DNA of 64,000 nucleotides from Gammaproteobacteria bacterium (GTDB lineage Bacteria > Gemmatimonadota > Gemmatimonadetes > Longimicrobiales > Gaopeijiaceae): positions 102,437 through 166,436 of the forward strand of contig JAPPJO010000017.1 of NCBI GenBank assembly GCA_028820325.1, written 5' to 3'. Shown here piece after piece: positions 43,874-52,432 of the stretch; position 1 is the stretch's first letter; each line of letters starts with the position of its first letter. The translations under genes were made by a program, and so were the position numbers. The notes beneath the pieces were generated by a model. The model was not told the origin of the DNA. It did not search any database and saw nothing but the letters and a program-made list of their open reading frames with translations.

Positions 43874-43893
43874 GGACTAAACTAGATTAGTCC
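43874..43893. terminator. Bidirectional hairpin between convergent genes
   Basis: GGACTAA and TTAGTCC form a 7-bp stem with an ACTAGA loop, 6 nt after the D-aminoacylase stop. Just upstream the stop codon lies inside a perfect 12-nt palindrome, AATTAGCTAATT (43862-43873). The arms resemble the hairpin at 5,943-5,967, also between convergent genes. Confidence 0.55.
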
Positions 43894-43905
43894 GGTCGCC
43901 GTTCC

Positions 43906-44715
43906 TCAGTCGGGCACGAAGGCCACGATGCGCAGCGGCCCTCCGCTGCCCCCCGCGATCTTCATCGGCAGCGCCACGACGAAGGCGCCCCACTCGGGGA
44001 GTTCCGGCAGTGAAACCACGTTCTCGTAGCCCGGGATGTTCTCCCAGTAGAGGATGCGGTGCGTCTCGAAGTCGCTCGACTGCCCGTAGTCGAGGCTGGG
44101 CGTGTCGAGGCCCAGCGCAGCAATGTCACGGTTGTCGACCAGCCACTGCGCCGCCTCCGGGTCCAGTCCGGGGAAGTGGAGTTCCGGAATCGCCTCCTCG
44201 CCTCGCAGGGCAGTCCCCAGGTAACGGACGGGGTCCGGCCAGCGGTCGGCCCAGCCGGTGTCGAGCAGGACCGTCGTCCCCGCGGGGATGGGACCATGGC
44301 GTGCCTCCCACGCGGCGATCGTCTCCACCCCCACCTGGTGGTCGGGATTGTCCCCCGCAGGGTCGCGGATGACGGCGGCCGGCCCGATCAGGGCGGAAAG
44401 GGGGATCTGCGCGGTGGTTATTCTTCCCTCGGCGAAGTGGATGGGCGCGTCGACGTGGGTGCCGCCGTGTTCGGACGACGCGAAGTTGAAGGCGGCGTAG
44501 AAGTACCCTCCCTCGGTCATGCCGTAGGCGACCGTGTCCAGCACGAACGGATCCGCGGTGGGCCAGAAGACGGCGTCGGCGGACACGTCGTGGGTCAGGT
44601 CGATCCAGCGGCCCGCGGTGCCGTCGAATACGGCCGAATAGTCAGGGTCGGCCGGCGCGCATGACGAAGCCAGCGCGAGTACTGCGAGGATGTGAAGTCC
44701 GGTTGTTCGCTTCAT
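43906..44715 (-). CDS. Cyclase/kynurenine-formamidase-family lipoprotein
   Basis: 269 residues with GGAGGA 6 nt before ATG 44715. Signal peptide MKRTTGLHILAVLALASSCAP, probably lipidated. Pfam Cyclase fold: IDLTHDVSADAVFWP, the metal motif HGGTHVDAPIHF, and TVLLDTGWADRW, GLDPEAAQWLVDNRDIAALGLDTPSLD. The family hydrolyses N-formylkynurenine, isatin or other cyclic amides using zinc or manganese. Export is unusual for kynurenine formamidase, so another substrate outside the cytoplasm is likely. It is convergent with the D-aminoacylase gene. Confidence 0.82.
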   Translation of the reverse strand: MKRTTGLHILAVLALASSCAPADPDYSAVFDGTAGRWIDLTHDVSADAVFWPTADPFVLDTVAYGMTEGGYFYAAFNFASSEHGGTHVDAPIHFAEGRITTAQIPLSALIGPAAVIRDPAGDNPDHQVGVETIAAWEARHGPIPAGTTVLLDTGWADRWPDPVRYLGTALRGEEAIPELHFPGLDPEAAQWLVDNRDIAALGLDTPSLDYGQSSDFETHRILYWENIPGYENVVSLPELPEWGAFVVALPMKIAGGSGGPLRIVAFVPD

Positions 44716-44905
44716 GAAGACTCCTCCCGGGAAGAAGCGTGATCGGCCCAAATCGACATTCCATCGCCCGGCCTCGGAGAGTATCATGCATGTACGCCTC
44801 CGGCGTTCACTGGCCCGCAGACAATCGATGATTGTGCGGTGGCCGGTAAACCTCAACCTGGGCCGAAGATATGCGGTGGGAAAGCCTCGTCGGCGGGGTA
44901 GGCCC

Positions 44906-45475
44906 GTGAGCACTGACCTGATCGCAATCCTGACGGTCGGCATAGCGCTGGCCGGCCTCCAGTTGCGCATCGCCGGCGTGTTGCGGGCCAGCGTCGCTTC
45001 GCTCAAGACCGACACCAAGGCGGGCCTGGAGACGTTGCGGGTTGAGATGACCGACGGCATGGGCGTGCTGAGAACCGAGTTCAGGAGCGAGACGGCGGCG
45101 CTCCGGACTGAGCTAAAGGACGACATTGGCACCCTCAGGACCGAACTGAAGAACGACATCGCTACCGTCAGGACCGAACTGAAGAACGACATCGCTACCG
45201 TCAGGACCGAGGTGCGGGAGGACATCGGCGCCCTCAGGGACGAGGTGCGAGAGGACATCGGCGCCCTCAGGACCGAGGTGCGAGAGGACATCGGCGCCCT
45301 CAGGACCGAGGTGCGAGAGGACCTCAGTGCCTTCAGGACCGAGATGCGAGAGGATCTCGGCGCCCCCCGAGGGGACGTGCGGGACGGTTTTCGCCAAGTG
45401 GACACGCGGGTTCGCTTCCTGGAAGAACGAGCCTTCCTGGGCCAGCGTTCGAGGTCCGGGTCCGGGGACAGCTGA
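44906..45475 (+). CDS. Membrane-anchored coiled-coil protein with 11-residue repeats
   Basis: 189 residues from GTG 44906. The first 30 residues include one hydrophobic helix (LIAILTVGIALAGLQLRIAGV), so it is membrane-anchored with the coiled coil on one side. Nine 11-residue units of the form L-R-T-E-V-R-E-D-I-G-A follow, from residue 65 to 163. An 11-residue period fits a right-handed or weakly twisted coiled coil. Neighbouring frames upstream contain Arg-rich sequence and are not used. Function unknown; it resembles other bacterial proteins of the apolipoprotein-like or DUF1640-like coiled-coil type. Confidence 0.7.
   Translation: MSTDLIAILTVGIALAGLQLRIAGVLRASVASLKTDTKAGLETLRVEMTDGMGVLRTEFRSETAALRTELKDDIGTLRTELKNDIATVRTELKNDIATVRTEVREDIGALRDEVREDIGALRTEVREDIGALRTEVREDLSAFRTEMREDLGAPRGDVRDGFRQVDTRVRFLEERAFLGQRSRSGSGDS
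45098..45394 (+). repeat. Nine tandem 33-bp repeats encoding 11-residue units
   Basis: Each 33-bp unit codes for one 11-mer such as ALRTEVREDIG. Middle copies are almost identical at the DNA level while the outer copies diverge. Being a multiple of three, copy-number change would keep the frame. Confidence 0.85.
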
Positions 45476-45567
45476 TCGCACCCGCCGAACCGCCCACAGG
45501 CTGGCGTCGCCCGGGACGCTGTTCCATCATCCATGGCGTTGCCCCAATGGTCCCGGAGGAACGTCCC

Positions 45568-47412
45568 ATGCCTCGATCCGTACACCGTGTTGCCCTCATC
45601 GCGCTGGCGCTCGCGCCATGGCTGACGACCACCTGCGGGCCCGGCGAGCGGTCGGGCATGCAGGCGGACATGAACGCGGATCTGCTGGCAGCCGCGGTGC
45701 GCACGCACATTTCCGCGGCATCGCTCGAGCCCCACGCGCGCGCGATCGTGGAGCACGACCGCCTCTCCGGGAGCGAGGGGGAGAACGCTGCGATCGACTA
45801 CGTCGTCGCGACGCTCGAGGCTGCCGGCGTGCCGGTGGAAGTGCACGCGTTCGAGACCTATGTGTCCGATCCGATCTCGGCATCGGTGTCCGTGCCCGAC
45901 GGCCCCACATTCAGCGCCATCACGTCGTCGTTCTCCGCCACGGTGGGCTCGCTGCGCGCCCCGCTGGTCGACCTCGGTCCGCTTGCCAATCTGCCTCCCG
46001 TTGAGGTCGGCACGGGCGAGCGCATCGTGCTCGCCGGGGAAGGAATGGGCGGAGCCGGCGCAAGCGCCCTTCCCGACGTGGCAGGAGCCATCGTGCTGGT
46101 GGACGGGCAGCCGAGAAACCTGCCGGTCATCATTCTGGACCGGCTGGGCGCCGTCGGGGTCATCTTCGCGCACCCCGAAGAGCGGGTGAACGACCTCATC
46201 GTCACCTCCACCTGGGGCACCCCTTCGCTGCTCAACTACCACCGCCTGCCCGACATGCCCGTCGCGCACATCGCGCGCAGCGCCGGAGAGCGGCTTCGGG
46301 CGCTGCTCGCCCGCGGACCGCTCGAGGTCGAACTTTCGGCGCGCGCCGACGCCGGGTGGAAGGAGCTTCGGCTCGCCATCGCCCGCATCCCCGGACCCGA
46401 GCCGGAGAGCCCCTACGTCCTCTTCGGCGGGCACATCGACGGATGGCACTACGCGGCGACTGACGAGGGCGCGTCGAACGCGGCCATGCTCGACCTGGCC
46501 CTCGCTTTCCACGCTGAGCGCGAACGCATGCGGCGCGGCCTGGTGGTGGCCTGGTGGCCCGGGCACTCGAACGCGCGCTATGGCGGGTCGACCTGGTTCG
46601 CCGACCACTTCTTCGACGAGCTGCGCTCACGCGCGGTAGCGCACGTGAACGTGGACGGGATCGGACAGATGGGCGCGCGCCTCTTCGCAGCCGCGACGAC
46701 TGCCTCGCTGGCCGAGGTCGCGCGCTTCGCCATGCAGCGCGGCGTGGACGCCAACATCCAGCCGACCCGGCCGGGACGAAACTCCGACCAGTCGTTCAAC
46801 GGAGTCGGCCTGCCGCTCCTGCAGCTCTACCGCAACCGCGCGGAAGAGGACGGCGGATATTGGTGGTGGCATACCCCCGAGGACACGTTCGACAAGATCG
46901 ACTTCGACATCCTGGAGGGCGACACCTACCTGTACGCGATCGCGCTCTCGGCGCTGCTCGGCCGTGAAGTGCTGCCGGTGGACCTGGTGGGCCAGGTCGA
47001 GGCTCTGGGCGCCGCCATCGCCGCCCGCTCCGAATTGGGCAGCGGTCAGTTCGATCTCTCACAGGCCTCCGAGGCCCAGGGCGAACTTCTCGCGCTGGCG
47101 GGCCGGCTGGAGGCCGCGCTCCCCCGCGCGACCGGCTCACCCCAGCTCGACATGGCGCTCGTGGACGTGCTGCGGCCGCTGCACCGGGTACTCTACGTCC
47201 CGCTCACCCCGCACCACCCGGACGCGGGCGCGGTCCCCGGCCCGCTTCCCGGCCTCGCCCCGACGCGGACCCTCGCCGAAGCGGCGCCCGGCAGCGAGCG
47301 CTACCGCCTCGCCATGGCCACGCTGGTGCGCGAGCGGAACCGGCTGATGGAGGCCATCACCGAATCGAACCGCCGCGCGACCGCCCTGCTCGCGTCACCG
47401 GGGATCCGCTAG
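45568..47412 (+). CDS. M28-family peptidase lipoprotein with PA-type insert
   Basis: 614 residues from ATG 45568, where GGAGGA stands 7 nt upstream; an ATG at 45547 would lack this. The signal ends at Cys in LTTTCGPG. An N-terminal helical part is followed by a protease-associated-type insert and then the M28 core: FGGHIDGW (metal His, residue ~288), ATDEGASNAAM (bridging Asp), VNVDGIGQ (Asp) and WWWHTPEDTFDKID (His). The segment that normally holds the catalytic and metal Glu pair reads WWPGHSNARYGGS, so this is an atypical subgroup. It likely acts as an exported aminopeptidase or carboxypeptidase. The next gene starts 11 nt downstream. Confidence 0.8.
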   Translation: MPRSVHRVALIALALAPWLTTTCGPGERSGMQADMNADLLAAAVRTHISAASLEPHARAIVEHDRLSGSEGENAAIDYVVATLEAAGVPVEVHAFETYVSDPISASVSVPDGPTFSAITSSFSATVGSLRAPLVDLGPLANLPPVEVGTGERIVLAGEGMGGAGASALPDVAGAIVLVDGQPRNLPVIILDRLGAVGVIFAHPEERVNDLIVTSTWGTPSLLNYHRLPDMPVAHIARSAGERLRALLARGPLEVELSARADAGWKELRLAIARIPGPEPESPYVLFGGHIDGWHYAATDEGASNAAMLDLALAFHAERERMRRGLVVAWWPGHSNARYGGSTWFADHFFDELRSRAVAHVNVDGIGQMGARLFAAATTASLAEVARFAMQRGVDANIQPTRPGRNSDQSFNGVGLPLLQLYRNRAEEDGGYWWWHTPEDTFDKIDFDILEGDTYLYAIALSALLGREVLPVDLVGQVEALGAAIAARSELGSGQFDLSQASEAQGELLALAGRLEAALPRATGSPQLDMALVDVLRPLHRVLYVPLTPHHPDAGAVPGPLPGLAPTRTLAEAAPGSERYRLAMATLVRERNRLMEAITESNRRATALLASPGIR

Positions 47413-47423
47413 GAGCTATTGAC

Positions 47424-48572
47424 ATGACGCACTCTCGCCGCCGCTTCCTGGCCACGTCCGCCGCCGCTGCTGGCGCCGCGACACTCGGACCCTCCGCATT
47501 TGGACCCGCCCGCGCCCTGGCCGCCTCCCCGGGACCGGCCGATCCGACCCGGGCCCTCCCGGCGCCCGCGGCCCCCGAACCGTCACCGCGCCCCCTCAGC
47601 ATCCTCATCCTGGGCGGCACCGGGTTCATCGGCCCGCACCAGGTGCGGTACGCCATGTACCGGGGCCACCAGGTCAGCATCTTCAACCGGGGACGCACCG
47701 CCCCGGACCTCTTTCCCGGCGTGGAGACGCTGATCGGCGACCGAGACGGCCAGCTCGGCGCCCTTGAGGGCCGCACCTGGGATGCGGTGATCGACAACAG
47801 CGGCTACGTGCCCCGCCACGTGCGCGACTCGGCGGCGCTCCTGCGCGACTCGGTGGGCCGATACCTCTTCACCTCGACCGGATCGGTGTACAGCTTCGAC
47901 CAGGACGAGCTCACCGAGGACTCGGAGCTCCTCCCCATCGAGGACCCGGAAAGCGAAGACGTCGACCGCTACTACGGACCGCTCAAGATCCTGTGCGAGA
48001 ACGCGGTCACCGACACCTACCGGGAACGCGGCACCGTGGTGCGGCTGCATGTCGTCGCGGGGCCCGGCGACACCACCGACCGCTTCACCTACTGGCCCGT
48101 GCGCATCGACCACGGCGGTGAGATCATCGCACCGGGGAGCCGGGACACACCGGTCCAGTACATCGATGTGCGCGATCTGGCCGAGTTCATGATCCTGTGC
48201 CTGGAGCGCGACATCGGCGGCACCTTCAACGCCGCCGGCCCGACCCTCGCCCCGACCTCGATGGCCGAGTTCATCTACGGGATCCGCGCGATCACGAGCA
48301 CTCCGCTGTCCTTCACCTGGATCGACGAGCCATTCCTCGCCGAGCGGCAGGCTCGGTTCCCGCTCTGGTATCCGCCCACGGAGGGCGCCGTCCGCGGAAT
48401 CTCGCGCGTCAGGTCCCACAGGGCCGTCGCCAGCGGGCTCAAGTTCCGCCCCATCGCGGTCACCGCCCTCGACACGCTGGAATGGTTCAGGACGCTTTCC
48501 GAGGACCGCCGCAACCAGCTTCAACTCAACCTGGAGCGCGACCGGCAGCTCCTGGAGGAGTGGAAGGCGTAG
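47424..48572 (+). CDS. NAD-dependent epimerase/dehydratase with twin-arginine signal
   Basis: 382 residues. The N-terminus THSRRRFLATSAAAAGAATLG is a clear twin-arginine signal, followed by a Pro/Ala-rich linker. The mature protein begins at about residue 58 with the Rossmann motif ILGGTGFIGPHQVRY and has the short-chain dehydrogenase TSTGSVYS and YYGPLK (Tyr-x-x-x-Lys) catalytic residues. It belongs to the extended SDR class. Export of an NAD-bound enzyme resembles known Tat substrates such as glucose-fructose oxidoreductase. The substrate, probably a sugar or nucleoside, is unknown. Confidence 0.83.
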   Translation: MTHSRRRFLATSAAAAGAATLGPSAFGPARALAASPGPADPTRALPAPAAPEPSPRPLSILILGGTGFIGPHQVRYAMYRGHQVSIFNRGRTAPDLFPGVETLIGDRDGQLGALEGRTWDAVIDNSGYVPRHVRDSAALLRDSVGRYLFTSTGSVYSFDQDELTEDSELLPIEDPESEDVDRYYGPLKILCENAVTDTYRERGTVVRLHVVAGPGDTTDRFTYWPVRIDHGGEIIAPGSRDTPVQYIDVRDLAEFMILCLERDIGGTFNAAGPTLAPTSMAEFIYGIRAITSTPLSFTWIDEPFLAERQARFPLWYPPTEGAVRGISRVRSHRAVASGLKFRPIAVTALDTLEWFRTLSEDRRNQLQLNLERDRQLLEEWKA

Positions 48573-48594
48573 CCTGAATCCGGGAAGACCCGGC

Positions 48595-49713
48595 CTACAC
48601 CCGGAAGAGCACCGACTCGCGCCCGTAGAGGCGGATCGAGCACCAGGTCAGCAGCGCGAAGCCCAGGGCGTTCACGCCGGCCAGCAGCGCCAGCGCCAGC
48701 CAGTCGACCTGCCCCTGTATGGCCTCCCGCATCGCCAGCGCGTTGCCGAGGATGGGCACCGCATACACCGCTGCTCCGAACGAGGCCGGCGCGAGAGCGA
48801 AGATGGCCAGGAAGACGGACAGAAAAACCAGCGGGGCAGTGTACATCCCCGCCTCGCGCTGCGAGCGCGCCCAGGTGCCGATCACCATGACCAGGGCGGA
48901 CACCAAAAGGGCAAGCGCGGCCAGGTTCACGGCCAGCGCCGCGACCTGCGCAGGAGCCAGCGACAGTTCGCCCGGCCCCGCGAAGTCCTCCGGCGCGAGC
49001 CCCAAGCGGGCCGCCATCATCATCCCGACGATGAGCAGGAGCGACGCCGCCACCGCGAACGTCATGATGGCCAGGCTCTTGCCGATCACGATCGCGGGAC
49101 GCGGAACCGTCGACACCAGCAGCGCCGCCAGGGTGTTCTTTTCCTTCTCCCCGACCGCGACGTAGAGCGCGCGCGCCGCGTTGGTGACCAGCAGGATCAC
49201 CGCCATGTAGGGGATCAGGAGGCTGAGCGCTCCCCCGATGCCGCCCGAGGTATCGATCAGCACGACTTCGAACGGACGCAGATCACGCATGCGCAGGCCC
49301 CGCTCGGCCAGCCTGTCCTCGACGGCCCGCTGCTGAACCGCCTGCAGATCCCGGCGCAGCGACACCGCCGCGGCCCAGACCGCGTTCTCGGCGGATGCCG
49401 CCCGGATCCGGTACGCGGTCCCTTCCCGCAGCACGGTCACGTGGGCTTCGCCGCCCTCCGCCACTTCTTCCAGCGTCGCGACGCGCACCAGCGGATTGGC
49501 GTCGAGCAGCCGGCGCAGGACATCGTCGCCACCCGGGGCGACCACGGGGACCGGCCCGGAGTCGTCGCCGCCGAGCCGATCGAGGTTGCTGGCCAGCCCC
49601 ATCAGCAGGGGGAAGAAGACGAGCGCGCTCGCCACCATCCCTCCGATGAGCCGGAAGTCCCGCCTCAGGACCCGCATCTCCTTGCCGTAGATCAGCAGCG
49701 CCTTGCGGATCAT
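48595..49713 (-). CDS. ABC-2 type permease (NatB-like)
   Basis: 372 residues from ATG 49713. One N-terminal helix (GGMVASALVFFPLLMGLAS) is followed by an extracytoplasmic loop of about 150 residues and then five C-terminal helices, the NatB layout. The segment ALYVAVGEKEKNTLAALLVSTVPRPAIVIGKSLAIM is the typical coupling region. It forms the membrane part of an exporter with the ATPase encoded immediately upstream; the genes overlap by ATGA. Substrate unknown: NatAB exports sodium, but related pairs move peptides or antibiotics. Confidence 0.83.
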   Translation of the reverse strand: MIRKALLIYGKEMRVLRRDFRLIGGMVASALVFFPLLMGLASNLDRLGGDDSGPVPVVAPGGDDVLRRLLDANPLVRVATLEEVAEGGEAHVTVLREGTAYRIRAASAENAVWAAAVSLRRDLQAVQQRAVEDRLAERGLRMRDLRPFEVVLIDTSGGIGGALSLLIPYMAVILLVTNAARALYVAVGEKEKNTLAALLVSTVPRPAIVIGKSLAIMTFAVAASLLLIVGMMMAARLGLAPEDFAGPGELSLAPAQVAALAVNLAALALLVSALVMVIGTWARSQREAGMYTAPLVFLSVFLAIFALAPASFGAAVYAVPILGNALAMREAIQGQVDWLALALLAGVNALGFALLTWCSIRLYGRESVLFRV

Positions 49714-50462
49714 GGGCCGCTCGATTCCCCGTCGGCCCCGACGAGGGAAAAGAAGATGTCCTCGAGGTCCCCGAGCCCGGTGCGGGCCCTCAGCGACTGC
49801 AGGGTCCCTTCGGACCTGAGCCTTCCCTTGTGGATGATGCCGATGCGGTCGGCGAGCTTCTCCGCTTCCCACAGGATGTGGGTCGAGAACAGGACCGTCT
49901 TCCCCTCCCCCTTCAGCAGGCGTATGTAGTCGATCACACGCTTGGCTGTGAGGACGTCGAGCCCAGAGGTGGGCTCGTCCCAGATGAGGATCAGCGGGTT
50001 GGTCACCAGCGCGCGCATTAGCACGGTCTTCTGCTTCATGCCGGTCGAGAACGTATCGGTGCGCTCGTCGGCGAACTCCGTCATGTCCAGCAGATCGAAG
50101 ATGTACGCGAGGTTTTCTTCGATGGCGGCCGGGGCCATGTCGTTGAGGCGGCCGAAGAAGTGGCCGATCTCGCGCGGCGTGAGGCGCTCGTACACGCGGG
50201 TCTCGTACGAGACGAAGCCGATCAGGGCGCGGATGGCCGCCTTCTCCGTGCGCACCGAGTGTCCCCGCACCCAGGCTTCGCCCGAGGTCGGGTCCATGAG
50301 GGTGCTCAGAATGCGCAGCACCGTGGTCTTCCCCGCCCCGTTGGGTCCTAGGAGCGCGTAGATCTCGCCCGGGTCGCAGCTCAGGTCCAGACGATCCACC
50401 GCCTGCACCCGCCTGGCCCCGCGAGTCCGGAATTCCTTGCTGAGCGCCTCGGTGCGGATCAT
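49710..50462 (-). CDS. ABC transporter ATP-binding protein (NatA-like)
   Basis: 250 residues. Walker A is LLGPNGAGKTT, the signature is DTFSTGMKQK (where LSGGQ is normal; FSTGMKQK is characteristic of NatA/CcmA-type ATPases), Walker B is LILIWDEPTSGLD, and the switch His is in FSTHILWEAEKL. It energises the overlapping ABC-2 permease. No regulator is found next to it. Confidence 0.9.
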   Translation of the reverse strand: MIRTEALSKEFRTRGARRVQAVDRLDLSCDPGEIYALLGPNGAGKTTVLRILSTLMDPTSGEAWVRGHSVRTEKAAIRALIGFVSYETRVYERLTPREIGHFFGRLNDMAPAAIEENLAYIFDLLDMTEFADERTDTFSTGMKQKTVLMRALVTNPLILIWDEPTSGLDVLTAKRVIDYIRLLKGEGKTVLFSTHILWEAEKLADRIGIIHKGRLRSEGTLQSLRARTGLGDLEDIFFSLVGADGESSGP

Positions 50463-50592
50463 GTCGTTCTCTTCAGCGGTTCTCCTCGCGTCCCGGCTCC
50501 GGCGCGGGCACTGGCCTCCTGCCCTTGATCGTCGATGCCGAAGGCGATCACTATTCAGGGGAAGTTCGCGGGAGAGGACCCGGAGAAGCTAA

Positions 50593-51762
50593 ATGCGCAC
50601 ATGGCTTTCCGCGATATTGCTCGCCGTCCTGGCATGCGACGGCGGCACCTCGCCCTCGCCTCCCGCCTACGTCGCCGTTTCGCCGCAACAGAAGCTGCTG
50701 CTTGAGCGGGGCTCGACCATTCGCTTCGAAGCCCGGGTGACCGATGCGCGAGGCGCGGCCATCGCCGGGGCGGAGGTCGCCTGGTCGGTCGCCGATCCCT
50801 CCGTCGCGACCATCGACGCCAATGGGCAGGCCACCGCCGTCGCGACGGGCGGCACCGAAGTTCGGGCCACGGCGGGAGACGCGTCCGGCACGGCCACACT
50901 GGAAGTCTACATCTCCCAGCCCGTCGCCGAGTACATCCCCGGCCGGACCTACTTCGGGCGCAACCGGTACGTCGAGTACATCGCCGGCGACCTGCCCTTG
51001 GTGGTGAGCGCGGGGCACGGGGGCGGCGAGGAGCCCGACGAGATTCCGCGCCGCACCTACGGGACTCTCGCGCGGGACTCGTGGACGCAGGAGACGACCC
51101 GTGCGGTCCGCGACTCGATCATCGCCCATTTCGGGGGCGGCCAGCCGCACATCGTGATCAGCCGGCTCCGGCGCACGCGCCTCGACCCCAACCGGGAGAT
51201 CGTGGAGGCGGCCCAGGGGAGCGAGTTCGCGGAGCAGGCCTGGCGCGAATACCACCGCTTCATCGCGATCGCGCGCGACCGGGTCGCGGAAGACCACGGC
51301 CGCGGATTCTACGTGGACCTGCACGGCCATTCGCACCCCACCCCGCGGGTCGAGCTGGGATACCTCCTCACCGGGAGCGACCTGAGCCGCTCCGACGCCC
51401 AGTTGAACGCGCCGCGCTTTCCGGAGCAGTCGAGCATCCGTTCGCTCGCCCGCCGGGTCGACCTCTCCTTCGCCGACATCGTGCGCGGACCCGAGAGCCT
51501 GGGCGCGCTGCTGTTCGGCGAGCGCGTCACGACGGTGCCCAGCCCGCTGATTCCCGATCCGCATGGGGAACCCTTCTTCAGCGGAGGCTACAGCACACGC
51601 CGCCACGGGTCACTGGATGGAGGCGTCATCGACGGCGTGCAGATCGAACTCCATGGCCCGGGGATCCGGGATACCGAGGAGAATCGCCGGCGATTCGCGG
51701 GCGCTCTGGCGCGGTCGCTCAGGTTCTTCCTGGAGACGCACTACCGGTTTGGGTGGGATTAG
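50593..51762 (+). CDS. Lipoprotein with Ig-like (BIG2) domain and N-formylglutamate-amidohydrolase-like domain
   Basis: 389 residues, with GGAGAAG before ATG 50593. The lipobox is AVLAC. Residues about 24-108 form a BIG2-type Ig domain (AYVAVSPQQKLLLERGSTIRFEARVTD, then VDPSVATIDANGQATAVATGGTEVRAT in variant form). The rest resembles the N-formylglutamate amidohydrolase family: LPLVVSAGHGGGEEPDEIP, LRRTRLDPNREI, FYVDLHGHSHPTPRVELGY, and VQIELHGPGIR. The metal-type His and Glu residues appear kept. The combination suggests a surface-exposed amidase, perhaps acting on cell-wall or peptide amides rather than on formylglutamate. Confidence 0.75.
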   Translation: MRTWLSAILLAVLACDGGTSPSPPAYVAVSPQQKLLLERGSTIRFEARVTDARGAAIAGAEVAWSVADPSVATIDANGQATAVATGGTEVRATAGDASGTATLEVYISQPVAEYIPGRTYFGRNRYVEYIAGDLPLVVSAGHGGGEEPDEIPRRTYGTLARDSWTQETTRAVRDSIIAHFGGGQPHIVISRLRRTRLDPNREIVEAAQGSEFAEQAWREYHRFIAIARDRVAEDHGRGFYVDLHGHSHPTPRVELGYLLTGSDLSRSDAQLNAPRFPEQSSIRSLARRVDLSFADIVRGPESLGALLFGERVTTVPSPLIPDPHGEPFFSGGYSTRRHGSLDGGVIDGVQIELHGPGIRDTEENRRRFAGALARSLRFFLETHYRFGWD

Positions 51763-51771
51763 AGGAAGCTC

Positions 51772-51846
51772 CGGCCCGTTCACGGAGCGCTTCGACGCGA
51801 TGGACAAGCGCTTCGATGGCTTGGAAGCGCGGCTGATCGCGTACGG
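51772..51846 (+). pseudogene. Fragment of a coiled-coil gene
   Basis: In the frame starting near 51775 the sequence reads FTERFDAMDKRFDGLEARL, a typical short bacterial coiled-coil pattern, but it has no upstream start of its own and the coding character ends at about 51,846. It stops where a truncated gene on the other strand begins, so it is likely the end of a larger lost gene. Confidence 0.3.
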
Positions 51847-51849
51847 GAT

Positions 51850-52044
51850 CTACTCAACCCTCCGGTCGATGATCTTACCCGTCTCGCGGTGCTGGCGGAT
51901 CAACCTGGTGATCGTCGCCCGAGAGTAGCCCGTTTGCTGCTCCAACAGCCGCTTGATCTTTGACTTCTCCTTCTTTTTCCGTGATTTGTGGTAGCGGTGG
52001 CGCTCCAGTACAAGCGCGATGAACCTGTATTTCGGGTTGCTCAT
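51850..52044 (-). pseudogene. N-terminal remnant of an integrase/transposase (HTH part)
   Basis: 64 codons from ATG 52044 to TAG. The product is very basic (RHRYHKSRKKKEKSKIKRLL) and ends with a helix-turn-helix-like TGYSRATITRLIRQHRETG, as at the start of IS481/ISNCY-type integrase-catalytic transposases. The DDE catalytic domain that should follow is absent. Its start overlaps the stop of the small upstream gene (ATGA), so these two frames may be translated together. A small stand-alone DNA-binding protein is the alternative. Confidence 0.45.
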
Positions 52045-52244
52045 TCTGTCGCTCGCTTGTCGAATTCACGGGCCACGGCGCGCGCCGCCTGCTCCAGCGC
52101 GCCCAACTCTTGCTGGAGGTCTGGCAAGTGCGGGCGATCAGTTGCCCATGGGAACGCCGCGATCACGACCAACCTGACATCACCCTCTCTCACAGACATG
52201 ACGCGGAAACTGGTGCTCCCGCCCGTGCGAGATGCCGCCATCAC
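52041..52244 (-). CDS. Small hypothetical protein
   Basis: 67 residues from ATG 52244 with a good GGGAGGG ribosome site 5 nt upstream. The sequence (MMAASRTGGSTSFRVMSVRE...) has a strand-rich first half and a helical, Glu/Ala-rich second half (LPDLQQELGALEQAARAVAREFDKRATE). I recognise no family. It overlaps the HTH remnant by 4 nt, as if both belonged to one small operon. Confidence 0.4.
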   Translation of the reverse strand: MMAASRTGGSTSFRVMSVREGDVRLVVIAAFPWATDRPHLPDLQQELGALEQAARAVAREFDKRATE

Positions 52245-52432
52245 TTCCCTCCCGTGATGATTCCTTTGCCCTTGAGCCTACCGTCCAATAGAGGGCGTCC
52301 CCAACGTTGTGGAGACGCAGTCGGTCTTTGCCGGCCGCCATCGTGACCCCCCCTTTCGCGCACGCGAGGTGAGGCCCGCCACGGCGTTCATAGCAGCGCC
52401 TTCCGCCGCTCTCCAGGACGATCCCCCCGTCC

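Noticed and set aside
45098..45394. 33-bp tandem repeats as a CRISPR array
   Set aside because: The repeats are contiguous with no spacers, and encode an in-frame coiled coil.
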